From JACPFV01 sp038043245 (GTDB lineage: Bacteria > Pseudomonadota > Gammaproteobacteria > Nevskiales > Nevskiaceae), in NCBI GenBank assembly GCA_038043245.1, contig JBBTCH010000003.1:186001-250000 (forward strand): a DNA stretch of 64,000 bases, written 5' to 3'. Made by a program: the position numbers and the translations under genes. The notes under the pieces are model-generated. The model saw nothing but the letters and a program-made list of their open reading frames with translations, was not told the origin of the DNA and did not search any database. Below, in pieces: positions 1 through 8,828 of the stretch (the first letter of the stretch is position 1; the number at the start of each line of letters is the position of its first letter).

Positions 1-1
1 C

Positions 2-652
2 GAACTCGCTGCCCGGGGATTAGATGTTCACATCGGCGCTGTCGCCGCGTATTCGACGTTGGGCTGGTTCGATGATCCGGTGCTCAACAGCATGCTGCGC
101 TGGGATGACGATCGCCTGGTGGAAACGCTTTTCCACGAACTCGCTCACCAGCAGGTATTCATCCCCGGCGATACCGAGTTCAATGAATCATTCGCGACCT
201 TTGTTGGCGCGGAAGGCCTGCGGCAGTTCCGTGCCGCACGCCGTGAGCCGCCGCCGGATCGTCTGCGCACGGAACGTGAGCGCCAATTCCAGGTGTTGGT
301 CCTGGATATGCGGGCAAGACTCGAAGCGCTTTACGCAACGCCGCTGGAGGCGGACGCGATGCGTACCGCCAAGCGCCAGGAGTTCGAGCGCCTGCGCGCG
401 GATTACCGGAAGCTGCGTGCAAGCTGGAGCGGTTACACGGGCTACGACGGTTGGTTTATGGGCGAACTCAACAATGCCAAGCTGCTGCCAGTCGGCCTTT
501 ATCACCAATGGGTGCTGGCGTTCGCGCGGTTGTTCAGGCAATCCGGCCGGGACTGGCAGCGGTTCTACGAGATCACGGCAGCCTGGGCCACGCTCGAACC
601 GGCCGAGCGCAGCAAACGGCTAAAAGCGCTGAATTCAGGAATTCAGCGCTAG
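2..652 (+). CDS. Putative zinc aminopeptidase (PF10023-like), 3' part only
   Basis: The frame is open from the window edge, so the true start lies upstream and only the last 216 residues are visible. The HExxH zinc-protease signature (HELAHQ) is encoded at 134-151, followed by an FNESFATF segment that should supply the third, glutamate ligand. The surrounding pattern (AYSTLGWFDDP, then ETLFHELAHQ) matches the putative aminopeptidase family PF10023 as I know it. These proteins are usually predicted periplasmic or lipoprotein peptidases; the signal region is outside the window. The stop codon (650-652) directly abuts the stop of the convergent protease gene, leaving no room for a terminator. 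Family assignment is from motif memory; the substrate is unknown. Confidence 0.8.
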   Translation, partial: ELAARGLDVHIGAVAAYSTLGWFDDPVLNSMLRWDDDRLVETLFHELAHQQVFIPGDTEFNESFATFVGAEGLRQFRAARREPPPDRLRTERERQFQVLVLDMRARLEALYATPLEADAMRTAKRQEFERLRADYRKLRASWSGYTGYDGWFMGELNNAKLLPVGLYHQWVLAFARLFRQSGRDWQRFYEITAAWATLEPAERSKRLKALNSGIQR

Positions 653-1495
653 TCACAACCCAACGAAACCACCCTCCACCGTCGCCAGCGCCACGTTGCC
701 GAAACCGGCCTTGGACAGCTCGCGCAGGACATAAGGCAGGGTAGGCCCAATCAATTCGGTAGGTGGGGTGGTATCCAGCCCGGCGCCACTGATAAAGCCC
801 AGCGCCAGTCCGTTGGCGTCGTGTACCGCCGGACCGCCCGAGTCGCCAAAGATCGCGGCGGTATAGCCGGCGTAGTTATTGCCGTCGCAAACCACCAGCA
901 CTCCGGGGCGGGTGCGGGTTGCATCGGCGCCGCCGAACACCATGCCATGCCCGTGGAACGAAAAACGGTCGCCAGAGGCGGTATCAGCGCAGTCGATGAA
1001 ACCGGTCGGAGCATTCAGCGAAATGACCTGGGGGTGGGACATTTCATTGAGCCCCGGGTCGAGCAGGACCAGTGCGAAATCCACGCCGCCGTCTACACCG
1101 AAATTCTGCTGCAAGTCCGGGCTGTCACTATCGAACACCACCGTGCCGATTTCCTGGCTGGATTCGGGGATGGTCACGACGGTGCCAATGGCGGTTTCCA
1201 CGGAAACGCGCTGGCCGGTGCCATCATCCGAGGCGCCGCCGCTGGCGCAGTGCGCGGCAGTGCCCATGTAGTAAAGCTGCTTGACCGGATCCACAAACAG
1301 AAATCCGGCGGTACACCCGGAGGATCCCGTTTCAATCATGCTGCCCGGACGCAAAAGTGCGGAATCCGGAGCGCCCCATTGCGGGTTCCAATCCGTGGCG
1401 GAGGCCTTGGAGCTTTCACTAGCTTGCATCGAACTATCACAGCCCGCCAAAGCTAGAACTAGGCATGCAAGACTTTTGTGCCGGATTTTAATCAT
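653..1495 (-). CDS. Trypsin-like serine protease, predicted lipoprotein
   Basis: A 280-residue protein with an export signal ending in a lipobox (LALAGC, Cys19), so it is probably lipid-anchored and periplasmic or surface-exposed. The chymotrypsin (S1) triad is complete: His82 in TAAHC, Asp139 in GGVDFAL and Ser219 in GDSGGP. The protease domain starts around residue 50. No prodomain or PDZ domain is seen, so it is not a DegP-type protease. It stands alone, 7 bp downstream of the MBL-hydrolase gene in the same direction, so the two may be co-transcribed. Known for the family: endopeptidase cleavage by the triad. Substrate and role are unknown. Confidence 0.85.
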   Translation of the reverse strand: MIKIRHKSLACLVLALAGCDSSMQASESSKASATDWNPQWGAPDSALLRPGSMIETGSSGCTAGFLFVDPVKQLYYMGTAAHCASGGASDDGTGQRVSVETAIGTVVTIPESSQEIGTVVFDSDSPDLQQNFGVDGGVDFALVLLDPGLNEMSHPQVISLNAPTGFIDCADTASGDRFSFHGHGMVFGGADATRTRPGVLVVCDGNNYAGYTAAIFGDSGGPAVHDANGLALGFISGAGLDTTPPTELIGPTLPYVLRELSKAGFGNVALATVEGGFVGL

Positions 1496-1502
1496 GTGGT
1501 GA

Positions 1503-2558
1503 TCATTTCCAGTTTATCTTCAAGGTTTCACCGTGCTGCATCACCCGGAACCGCTCGGGCGCGATGTCTGCCGATTTAAGCGCCGCAACCAGCGCCAGTG
1601 GTGGTTCATCCAGCGGCTCCAGCGTCAGCCGGAAGGTGCCCCAGTGCATGCCGACCGAAAATTTCGAGCCGATGTCTTGGTGGATCTTCACCGCTTCCGC
1701 CGGGTCCACATGTACCGTGCGCATGAAGCCACGCGGGTTGTAGGCGCCGATGGGAATCAGCGACAAGTCGATCGGCGCAAACTTTTTGCCGATGTCGGTG
1801 AAATCTTTCGAATAACCGGTGTCGCCGGCGAAGAACACTTTCCGGCCTCCGCTTTCCAGCACGAAGCCAGCCCAGAGCGTGCGGTTGCGGTCGAAAGCGG
1901 TGCGGCCGGAGAAATGCTGCACCGGCACGGCGTGGATTTTCATACCTGCGTGCTCGGCGCTCTGCCACCAGTCGAGTTCAGTGACGCGGGCCATGCCGTT
2001 GTCGGCGAACCAGGCTTTCAGGCCCAGTGGCACGACAAACAGCGGGTCGTGTTCGCGCGCCAGCCGCTGCACGGTGGGCAGATCGAGATGGTCGTAGTGG
2101 CTATGCGAAATCACCACCAGGTCAATCTTCGGCAGGTCTGGGAAGTCGAGGCCCAACGGTGCGAGACGTTCGGGGCCCGCCCAGCTCACCGGCGAGGTGC
2201 GCCGCGTCAGGTGCGGGTCGGTGAGGGCGTTGAGGCCGCCAAATTGCAGCAGAAAGCTGGCGTGGCCGATCCAGGTCAGCGAGGCTTGCGTGCGGTTGGC
2301 TTTGAGCCAGACCGGATCGTTTTCAGCGCGCGGAAATTCCGGCCGGATCCAGCGCATCGTGCGCATGTCCCACAGAAACTCCATGAAGGCACGGCCCGCG
2401 CCATGGGGTTCGCGGCTGTAATTGTTGTGGAAGATGCCGTTGGAATTGCGTGCCATAAGCCCAGCGCCAGCCAGCAGCGCAATGAGGAAGAGAACTACGA
2501 AAATGAATTTTCTTGGCCGTTCGCCCTGAGCCTGTCGATGGGTGAACGGCCTGTTCAT
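1503..2558 (-). CDS. MBL-fold metal-dependent hydrolase, membrane-anchored
   Basis: A 351-residue metallo-beta-lactamase-fold protein. The zinc motif HSHYDHLD is at residues 152-159, further ligand segments are PVQHFSGR and FAGDTGYS, and a late MHWGTF segment is typical of the UlaG/NAPE-PLD-like branch that includes lipid and N-acyl-phosphatidylethanolamine hydrolases. Residues 18-36 form one hydrophobic helix, so the enzyme is likely anchored with its domain outside the cytoplasm. Oddity: the start codon and about the first 14 residues (MNRPFTHRQAQGER) lie inside a dispersed palindromic repeat (2517-2583), so the N-terminus appears recruited from the repeat; a later start inside the membrane helix is the alternative. 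The substrate is unknown. Confidence 0.85.
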   Translation of the reverse strand: MNRPFTHRQAQGERPRKFIFVVLFLIALLAGAGLMARNSNGIFHNNYSREPHGAGRAFMEFLWDMRTMRWIRPEFPRAENDPVWLKANRTQASLTWIGHASFLLQFGGLNALTDPHLTRRTSPVSWAGPERLAPLGLDFPDLPKIDLVVISHSHYDHLDLPTVQRLAREHDPLFVVPLGLKAWFADNGMARVTELDWWQSAEHAGMKIHAVPVQHFSGRTAFDRNRTLWAGFVLESGGRKVFFAGDTGYSKDFTDIGKKFAPIDLSLIPIGAYNPRGFMRTVHVDPAEAVKIHQDIGSKFSVGMHWGTFRLTLEPLDEPPLALVAALKSADIAPERFRVMQHGETLKINWK

Positions 2559-2583
2559 GGTTCGACAAGCTCACCACGAACGG
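2517..2583. repeat. Dispersed palindromic repeat (LRQAQGER-type)
   Basis: Two 22-bp arms, 2517-2538 and 2562-2583, are inverted copies matching at 18 of 22 positions around a 23-bp centre. The arms resemble the widespread bacterial intergenic repeat that encodes HRQAQGER or STGSGRT when translated. It lies between the divergent MBL hydrolase and cysS genes, and the MBL start codon (2556-2558) sits in its centre. Confidence 0.75.
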
Positions 2584-2617
2584 GGGAGTTGTTGCAACGT
2601 TCCCTTATTATGCGCGG

Positions 2618-3994
2618 ATGCAATTCCATAACACCCTGAGCGGCCGCAAAGAGGCGTTCGTTCCTCTCAATCCGGACCGCGTGACGATGTATGTCTGCGG
2701 ACCGACGGTGTATTCCTATGCGCACATCGGCAATGCGCGCCCGGCGGTGGTGTTCGACGTGCTGGCGCGGTTGCTGCGCCGCAGATATCCCCAGGTGATC
2801 TACGCCCGCAACATCACCGACATCGACGACAAGATCAACAAGGCAGCGGCCGAGCAGAGCGTCGAGATCGGCGTCATCACCTCACGCTACGCCGCGGCCT
2901 ACCACGAAGACCTTGCCGCGCTTGGGGTGTTGCCGCCGGACGCCGAACCGCGCGTCACCGAGAACCTTCCAGCCATCGTCTCGATGATCGAGCGCCTGAT
3001 TTCGTCGAGCCACGCCTATGTCGCCGAAGGCCACGTGCTGTTCAATGTCACGGCGTATGCCGACTACGGCCAGCTTTCCAAGCGCGACCGCCGCGAGATG
3101 CTCGCTGGCGCGCGCGTCGAAGTCGCGCCGTACAAAAAAGATCCTGGCGATTTCGTGTTGTGGAAACCTTCGTCAAAAGAACAGCCGGGCTGGGACTCGC
3201 CTTGGGGCCGTGGCCGTCCGGGCTGGCACATCGAATGTTCGGCGATGTCGGAAAAAATCCTCGGCGAGACCATCGATATCCACGGCGGCGGGCATGACCT
3301 GATCTTCCCGCATCACGAGAATGAACGCGCCCAGTCCACCTGTGCGCATGGCGGGAAGGTCTTTGCGCGCCACTGGCTGCACAACGGCTTTCTCACCATG
3401 GATAGCGCCAAGATGTCGAAGTCGCTGGGCAACGTCCTGCTGGTACGCGAGATTTTGAAGCATGCGCCGGGCGAGGCCGCGCGCCTAGCCCTGCTCACCG
3501 GCCATTACCGCCAGCCGCTGGACTGGAACGACGAGGCGCTGGCCGAAGCGCGTAAAAAATTGGATCGGCTCTATGGCTCGCTGCGCGAGCTGGCGTCGGT
3601 CACGCCCGCGGCCAGTATGAAGGCGCCGGAATCTTTCATGGCTGCGCTCGAAGATGACATCAACACGCCTGCGGCGCTGGCGGTGCTGTTCGAGTTGGCG
3701 CACGCAGCGAACACCGAGAAATCCGAAGCGGAAAAGTCGCTCATCAAGTCACAGCTGCTCGACGCCGGATCGCTTTTGGGATTGTTGCAGCAGAAGCCCG
3801 AAGCCTGGTTCGCCTGGGCGCCCGTGCAGGCCGGGCAACTCACTGCCGAGCAGATTGACACACGCGTGGCGCAGCGCGGCGCGGCGCGTGCTTCAAAAGA
3901 CTGGAAAGAATCGGACCGTATCCGCGACGAGCTCAAATCAAAAGGCGTGCTTGTCGAGGATTCGAAAGACGGTCAGCGTTGGCGTTACCTGTAG
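2618..3994 (+). CDS. cysS: Cysteine--tRNA ligase
   Basis: Charges tRNA-Cys with cysteine in the cytoplasm. At 458 residues it has the normal length for bacterial CysRS. The class I signature HIGN is at residues 37-40 and KMSKS at 265-269. Zinc ligands are recognisable: Cys27, the ECS cysteine near 207, and the HHENE segment near 232-236. The C-terminal helical anticodon-binding part ends in RDELKSKGVLVEDSKDG, typical of the family. A TATTAT hexamer at 2606-2611 lies only 7 bp before the ATG, which would fit a very short or leaderless transcript (inference). It converges on the dihydroorotase gene across a hairpin repeat. Confidence 0.97.
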   Translation: MQFHNTLSGRKEAFVPLNPDRVTMYVCGPTVYSYAHIGNARPAVVFDVLARLLRRRYPQVIYARNITDIDDKINKAAAEQSVEIGVITSRYAAAYHEDLAALGVLPPDAEPRVTENLPAIVSMIERLISSSHAYVAEGHVLFNVTAYADYGQLSKRDRREMLAGARVEVAPYKKDPGDFVLWKPSSKEQPGWDSPWGRGRPGWHIECSAMSEKILGETIDIHGGGHDLIFPHHENERAQSTCAHGGKVFARHWLHNGFLTMDSAKMSKSLGNVLLVREILKHAPGEAARLALLTGHYRQPLDWNDEALAEARKKLDRLYGSLRELASVTPAASMKAPESFMAALEDDINTPAALAVLFELAHAANTEKSEAEKSLIKSQLLDAGSLLGLLQQKPEAWFAWAPVQAGQLTAEQIDTRVAQRGAARASKDWKESDRIRDELKSKGVLVEDSKDGQRWRYL

Positions 3995-4022
3995 CGTTCC
4001 CTCTCCCGGCACTGCGTGTCCG

Positions 4023-4046
4023 CCCTCTCCCGCTTGCGGGAGAGGG
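4023..4046. terminator. GC-rich hairpin between convergent genes
   Basis: CCCTCTCCCGC (4023-4033) and its exact complement (4036-4046) form an 11-bp stem with a two-base centre. It sits between the convergent cysS and dihydroorotase genes and could end transcription from both sides, although no clear U-tract follows. The same CCCTCTCCC hairpin type recurs at 38363-38389, so it is also a member of a dispersed repeat family. Confidence 0.55.
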
Positions 4047-4062
4047 GAAGGGGAGAGGGTGA

Positions 4063-5385
4063 TTAGTTGAACTCCAGCCTGATGCCCTTGATTTCTGGGC
4101 TGACCTTGCCGCTGGCATAGGCGAGTTCGCCATTGACCCAGGTGGCGGCGATCGAGTGCGACAGCGTCATGCCTTCCAAGGGTGACCAACCGCATTTGTA
4201 CAAAACCTTGTCGCGGGTGATGGTGGTTTTTGCATTCGGGTCCACCAGCACCAGATCGGCCCAGTAACCCTCGCGGATATAGCCGCGCGCCTTCACGCCG
4301 AAGCGTTCGGCGACGCCGTGGCTGGTGCGGGCGATGGCGGTGTGCAGGTCAAACTCTCCGCGCTTGACCAGTTCCAGCACCATCAGCAGCGCGTGCTGTA
4401 CCAGCGGCAGGCCGGACGGCGCCTTGATGTAGGGCTGCGATTTTTCTTCGAGGGTATGCGGTGCGTGGTCGGTGGCGATGACGTCGAGACGGCCGTCGCG
4501 CACCGCGGCGAGCAAGGCGACGCGGTCCGCCACGGTCTTGATCGCCGGGTTGCACTTGATGAAATTGCCGCGCGTGGCGTAATCAGTCTCATCAAAGAAC
4601 AGGTGATGCACGCAGGCTTCAGCAGTGATGCGTTTATCCTTGAGCGGGCCGGCCGGGAAAAATTCCAGTTCTTTCGCCGTGGTCAGGTGCAGCACATGCA
4701 GTTTCGCGTTGTACTTTTTGGCCAGCGTCGTCGCCAGCAGGCTCGATTTGTAACACGCTGCTTCCGAGCGGATGTACGGATGTTCGGCAAGCGGGATGTC
4801 GTCACCGTATTTTTCTTTTGCCGCCGCTTCGTTGGCTTTGATCGTCGGCGTGTCTTCGCAATGCGTGGCGATCAGGCCGGGCGCATGTTGGAAAATTCCT
4901 TCGAGCGTTTTCGGATCGTCCACCAGCATGTTGCCGGTGGAAGCGCCCATGAAGACCTTCACGCCGCAGGCTTCGCCGGGCTGCAGACGCTTGACCTCTT
5001 CGAGATTGTCGTTGGCGCCACCGAAATAGAACGCGAAATTGGCGCGTGCGCGGCCCTGCGCGAACACGTATTTCTGCGCCAGGATCTCGCGCGTGGTCGC
5101 GTTGGGGATGGTGTTCGGCATCTCCATGAAGCTCGTGATGCCGCCGGCCACCGCAGCCGCGGATTCGGTCGCAAGGTCGCCCTTGTGGGTCAGGCCCGGC
5201 TCGCGGAAATGCACCTGGTCGTCAATGAAACCCGGCAGCAGCCAGCGGCCGTCGGCATCGAACACTTCTTCCTCAGCCGAGGCGGCGATGTATTTCGCGA
5301 CTTTGTCGATGCGGCCGTTCTTGATGCGCAGATCGCCGATCAGTTCGCGGCCTTCGTTGAAGATGACGGCATTCGTAATCAGCAT
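4063..5385 (-). CDS. pyrC: Dihydroorotase (amidohydrolase family)
   Basis: Predicted to interconvert carbamoyl-aspartate and dihydroorotate in pyrimidine synthesis. The 440-residue protein has the N-terminal composite-domain strand (MLITNAVIFNEG), the amidohydrolase start motif FIDDQVHFREPG, a GVKVFMG segment where the carbamylated lysine is expected, and the ATDHAPH motif for the catalytic aspartate. The usual HxH metal pair reads QxH, which I recall as a trait of one dihydroorotase subfamily in gammaproteobacteria and Bacteroidetes; activity should be confirmed. I chose the ATG at 5385; an in-frame start at 5400 overlaps rsmE more. It is last in the argA-bioA-rsmE-pyrC operon and overlaps rsmE by 7 bp. 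Confidence 0.82.
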   Translation of the reverse strand: MLITNAVIFNEGRELIGDLRIKNGRIDKVAKYIAASAEEEVFDADGRWLLPGFIDDQVHFREPGLTHKGDLATESAAAVAGGITSFMEMPNTIPNATTREILAQKYVFAQGRARANFAFYFGGANDNLEEVKRLQPGEACGVKVFMGASTGNMLVDDPKTLEGIFQHAPGLIATHCEDTPTIKANEAAAKEKYGDDIPLAEHPYIRSEAACYKSSLLATTLAKKYNAKLHVLHLTTAKELEFFPAGPLKDKRITAEACVHHLFFDETDYATRGNFIKCNPAIKTVADRVALLAAVRDGRLDVIATDHAPHTLEEKSQPYIKAPSGLPLVQHALLMVLELVKRGEFDLHTAIARTSHGVAERFGVKARGYIREGYWADLVLVDPNAKTTITRDKVLYKCGWSPLEGMTLSHSIAATWVNGELAYASGKVSPEIKGIRLEFN

Positions 5386-6113
5386 TTCAGATCGCCCCAA
5401 AGCGTTTGTAGAACAGTCATGGCAACAGTCGCCGCAGTTTCCGTGCGCAGGATACGCGGGCCAAGACGCAAAGGCGTGAAACCCGCTTGCTGCGCTTGCT
5501 GCAACTCCGCGGGCGAAAAGCCCCCTTCGGGTCCGATCAGCAGCACGATGTCCCGCGCGGGCTTGATGTCAGCCAGCGTGGATTCGACATCGGGGTCGAG
5601 AATCACCTTGAGCGCACCTGCGGGTACGTGCTTCAGGTAAGCCGAGAACGCGGCCACGGGTTCGATGGCAGGCACGCGGGTGCGGCCCGACTGCTCGGCA
5701 GCAGAGGTGGCCACGCCCTGCCAATGCTCGTGCTTACGGGTCCAGCGTTCGGCGTCGAGCTTTACCACGCAATGTTCGGTGACAAGCGGGACGATCCTGG
5801 CGACACCGGTCTCGGTGGCTTTCTGCACGCACCAGTCCATGCGCTCGCCCTTGGAGATGCCCTGAGCCAGCGTGATGCGCAGTGCGGATTCGCGGTCGAC
5901 GGTGCGATGCGCGCCCACGCGCACCTGCGCGTCGCGTTTGCCGACCGTCTCCAGTGTCGCTTCGTATTCTCCACCGCGGCCGTTGAAAAGAACCAGCGAT
6001 TCGCCCGCCGCCAGCCGCAACACCTGCACCAGGTGACGAAAGGCTGCTTCGGGCAGCGCGATGCGCTCATCGGTTGCCAGCGGCTGGTCGAGATAGATTC
6101 GTGGTTTAGGCAT
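5379..6113 (-). CDS. rsmE: 16S rRNA (uracil-1498-N3)-methyltransferase
   Basis: Methylates U1498 of 16S rRNA using S-adenosylmethionine. The 244-residue protein has an N-terminal PUA-like part (MPKPRIYLDQPL to about residue 70) and a C-terminal SPOUT knot domain with the family motifs LLIGPEGGFS and LGPRILRTETAA. The ATG at 6113 was chosen because it gives the usual RsmE length and an 8-bp overlap with bioA; an in-frame start at 6137 would add eight residues without family support. It is translationally coupled within the argA-bioA-rsmE-pyrC operon. Confidence 0.93.
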   Translation of the reverse strand: MPKPRIYLDQPLATDERIALPEAAFRHLVQVLRLAAGESLVLFNGRGGEYEATLETVGKRDAQVRVGAHRTVDRESALRITLAQGISKGERMDWCVQKATETGVARIVPLVTEHCVVKLDAERWTRKHEHWQGVATSAAEQSGRTRVPAIEPVAAFSAYLKHVPAGALKVILDPDVESTLADIKPARDIVLLIGPEGGFSPAELQQAQQAGFTPLRLGPRILRTETAATVAMTVLQTLWGDLKC

Positions 6114-7449
6114 CGGTGACTTTGGTGATGCCCTCAACGGCGATGCGGCACATCAGCCCAATCTCTTCGGCGGTGATCGTGTACGGCGGCATGAAATAGA
6201 TCACATCGCCCAGCGGGCGCAGCAGCACGCCTTTTTCCAGTCCGTATTCGTAGACGCGCCGTCCGCGCCGTTCGCTGGCCGGGAAGGGTTTTTTGGATTG
6301 GTAATCCTGCACCAGCTCAATGGCGACGATCATGCCCTGCTGGCGCACTTCAGCGACATGCGGGTGCTTGAGCAGGTCTGACACACCCATCCACATCAGG
6401 TGGCCGAGGTTGCGGTTCTGCGTCAGCCAGTCGCGCTCGGCGAACACTTCCAGCGTTGCCAGTGCTGCGCGGCAGGCCAGCGGGTTTCCGGTGTAGCTGT
6501 GCGAGTGCAGAAAAGCTTTCTGAGCAGCGTGCTCGGCGTAGAACGCTGCATAGATGGAATCGCGCGTCAGCACGGCTGCCAGCGGCAGCGTGCCGCCGGT
6601 GAGTCCCTTCGACAGACACATGAAATCCGGCGTGATGTTGGCCCACTCAGTGGCAAACATCTTGCCGGTGCGGCCGAAGCCGACGGCGATCTCGTCGGCG
6701 ATCAGGTGCACGCCGTGTTTGTCACAGGCTTCCCGTAGCATCTTCAGATAGATCGGGTGATACATCCTCATGCCGCCAGCGCAGTGCACCAGCGGTTCGA
6801 CGATCACCGCGCAGATCTCATGTGCGTGCTGTTCCAGCGTGCTTTGCATGTGAACGAACTGCTGGCGCGAAAAATCCTCCCACGATGCGCCAGGGGCGCG
6901 GTGATAGCAGTCGGGTGAGGGCACGCGGATGCAGTCCATCAGCAGGGGCGCGTAAGCGTCGCGGTAGATGCCGTCACCGCCGACGGCCAGCGCGCCCAGC
7001 GTTTCACCGTGGTAGCTGTTCTCCAGGGCGACGAACTTCATCTTCTTCGGCTGTCCGACGTTGCGCCAGTAGTGGTGGCTCATCTTTAGAGCCACTTCGA
7101 CTGCCGACGAGCCGATGTCGGCGTAGAAACATTTATCGAGCTGGGTCAACGCGCAGAGTTTCTCGGCAAGCATCACGGCGGGTTCGTGGGTGAAGCCGGC
7201 AAACATCACGTGGTCGAGGCGATCCAGCTGATCCTTCAGCGCGGCCACGATCTTCGGATGGCGGTGGCCGAACAGGTTGGTCCACCACGAACTCACCGCA
7301 TCGAGATAGCGCTTGCCCTCGAAGTCGGTGAGCCAGACGCCTTCGGCGGAGGCGATCGGCACGAGCGGCAGCTGCTCGTGGTCCTTCATCTGTGTGCACG
7401 GATTCCAGACATGGGCCAGCGAGCGGCTGGCCCAGCCTTGGTTGCTCAC
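6106..7449 (-). CDS. bioA: Adenosylmethionine-8-amino-7-oxononanoate aminotransferase
   Basis: A PLP-dependent class III aminotransferase that makes 7,8-diaminononanoate in biotin synthesis, using SAM as amino donor. At 447 residues it starts HVWNPCTQMKDHEQLPLVPI, very characteristic of BioA, with SSWWTNLFGHRHP following; the PLP lysine is expected in LSKGLTGGTLPLA. It begins with GTG at 7449, overlapping the argA stop codon as GTGA, so translation is probably coupled to argA. No other biotin gene lies nearby, so bioA is separated from bioBFCD here. Confidence 0.95.
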   Translation of the reverse strand: MSNQGWASRSLAHVWNPCTQMKDHEQLPLVPIASAEGVWLTDFEGKRYLDAVSSWWTNLFGHRHPKIVAALKDQLDRLDHVMFAGFTHEPAVMLAEKLCALTQLDKCFYADIGSSAVEVALKMSHHYWRNVGQPKKMKFVALENSYHGETLGALAVGGDGIYRDAYAPLLMDCIRVPSPDCYHRAPGASWEDFSRQQFVHMQSTLEQHAHEICAVIVEPLVHCAGGMRMYHPIYLKMLREACDKHGVHLIADEIAVGFGRTGKMFATEWANITPDFMCLSKGLTGGTLPLAAVLTRDSIYAAFYAEHAAQKAFLHSHSYTGNPLACRAALATLEVFAERDWLTQNRNLGHLMWMGVSDLLKHPHVAEVRQQGMIVAIELVQDYQSKKPFPASERRGRRVYEYGLEKGVLLRPLGDVIYFMPPYTITAEEIGLMCRIAVEGITKVTDA

Positions 7450-8771
7450 AGATCCTTGACCAGCACCAGCGAATTGCGCTGGTAGTTGTACAGCTGCTGG
7501 CGCTGCTGCGGTAGATCGTCGAGCTGCGCCTGCACGAAACCGCGCTCGATGAACCAGTGTGGCGTGTGCGTGGTCAGCGAAAACAGTTTCTTTAGGCCCA
7601 TGCGCCGCGCCGCCTGTTCGGCGCGCACCAGCAGCAGTGCGGCGCGGCCGGAGCCGCGGTACGCCGGATGCACGGCGACGCAGGCGAGTTCGCCGGTCTG
7701 CGACTCGTTAAACGGCATCAGTGCGCAGCAGGCGATGACCATGCCGTCACGCACCATGACCATGAAATTACCGATCTCGTTTTCGAGCTGGTCGCGCGAG
7801 CGCGGCACCAGCACGCCGGATTTCTCCAGCGGCTGGATCAGTTGCAGGATCCCACCAACGTCGTCGATGGTGGCGTCGCGCGTCACATCATATGAGTCGT
7901 CGGCGTAGATCAGCAGTCCGGCGCCATCGCGGGTGTAAAGCTCGCGCAGCAGCAGGCCTTCACCCTCCTGGCCGATCAGGTGCACGCGCTTGACGCCGCC
8001 GCGAGCGCCGGCGATCGCCGCCTGCACGTAGATGCGGTCGATCGCATTGAGTTTGGAGGGCTCTGCCGTCAGCAGACGCTTGGCCTCGGCCAGCGAGATC
8101 TGTCCGGCATCACCAGCGCCGCCGGCCAGCGTCCAGGTCATCGGGTCGCTGGGTGTGATGAAGATCAGCTTGTCGGCCGATAACGCCGTCGCAGTCGCGG
8201 TGGCCACATCCTCTGCGCGCAGATTAAAGATTTCGCCAGTGGGCGAATAGCCGATCGGCGACAGCAGCACCACGCGGCCTTCTTTCAGCACTTCGTGGAT
8301 GGTCGCGGCATCGGCGCGGCGCACCTCACCGGTGTGCTGGTGGTCCACGCCTTCGCGCACGCCGACCGGGCGCGCGGTGATCCAGTTGCCGCTCGCGACT
8401 TTCAGCCGTGCACCGCCCATCGGCGTGCTGGCGAGTGAGGTCGAGAGCTTGGCCTCGATCTCCATGCGCAGGCCGCCGACCGCCGCCTTGACGCAGTCGA
8501 GCGCGGCGCTGTCAGTGACGCGTAGGTCGTTGATGAACTTCGGTTCCAGTCCGCGGCTTTTCAGCTGCGCGTCAATCTGCGGGCGCACGCCGTGCACCAG
8601 CACCAGTTTGACGCCGAGGCTGTGCAGCAGCGCGAGGTCGTAGAGCAGCGAGTCGAAATCCGCGCGCAGCGCCGCCTCGCCACCGAAACAGACGACGAAG
8701 ATGCGCCCGTTGTGGGCATGGACATAGGGCGCGCTGGAGCGCAGGGCGCCGATGAGATCGCTCGGAGTCAT
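7446..8771 (-). CDS. argA: N-acetylglutamate synthase (amino-acid N-acetyltransferase)
   Basis: First step of arginine synthesis: acetyl-CoA plus glutamate gives N-acetylglutamate. The protein has an N-terminal amino-acid-kinase-like regulatory domain (KLVLVHGVRPQID; LSPIGYSPTGEIFNL) and a C-terminal GNAT domain (CVAVHPAYRGSGRAALLL binds acetyl-CoA). From the ATG at 8771 it has 441 residues, almost the same as E. coli ArgA (443); an upstream TTG at 8807 would add twelve residues and is less likely. Family enzymes are feedback-inhibited by arginine through the N-terminal domain. It leads the minus-strand operon. Confidence 0.95.
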   Translation of the reverse strand: MTPSDLIGALRSSAPYVHAHNGRIFVVCFGGEAALRADFDSLLYDLALLHSLGVKLVLVHGVRPQIDAQLKSRGLEPKFINDLRVTDSAALDCVKAAVGGLRMEIEAKLSTSLASTPMGGARLKVASGNWITARPVGVREGVDHQHTGEVRRADAATIHEVLKEGRVVLLSPIGYSPTGEIFNLRAEDVATATATALSADKLIFITPSDPMTWTLAGGAGDAGQISLAEAKRLLTAEPSKLNAIDRIYVQAAIAGARGGVKRVHLIGQEGEGLLLRELYTRDGAGLLIYADDSYDVTRDATIDDVGGILQLIQPLEKSGVLVPRSRDQLENEIGNFMVMVRDGMVIACCALMPFNESQTGELACVAVHPAYRGSGRAALLLVRAEQAARRMGLKKLFSLTTHTPHWFIERGFVQAQLDDLPQQRQQLYNYQRNSLVLVKDL

Positions 8772-8828
8772 ACCCGCTCGAAGACTGATGTGCCCATTTT
8801 GAGGCAAAACGCGGGCGCCCGAAATCGC

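Noticed and set aside
1533..2639. 368-codon plus-strand frame opposite the MBL hydrolase
   Set aside because: Shadow of a real gene; no motif, and composition is explained by the GC-rich third positions of the opposite strand.
4318..5640. 440-codon plus-strand frame opposite the dihydroorotase and rsmE
   Set aside because: Antisense shadow crossing two well-supported genes.
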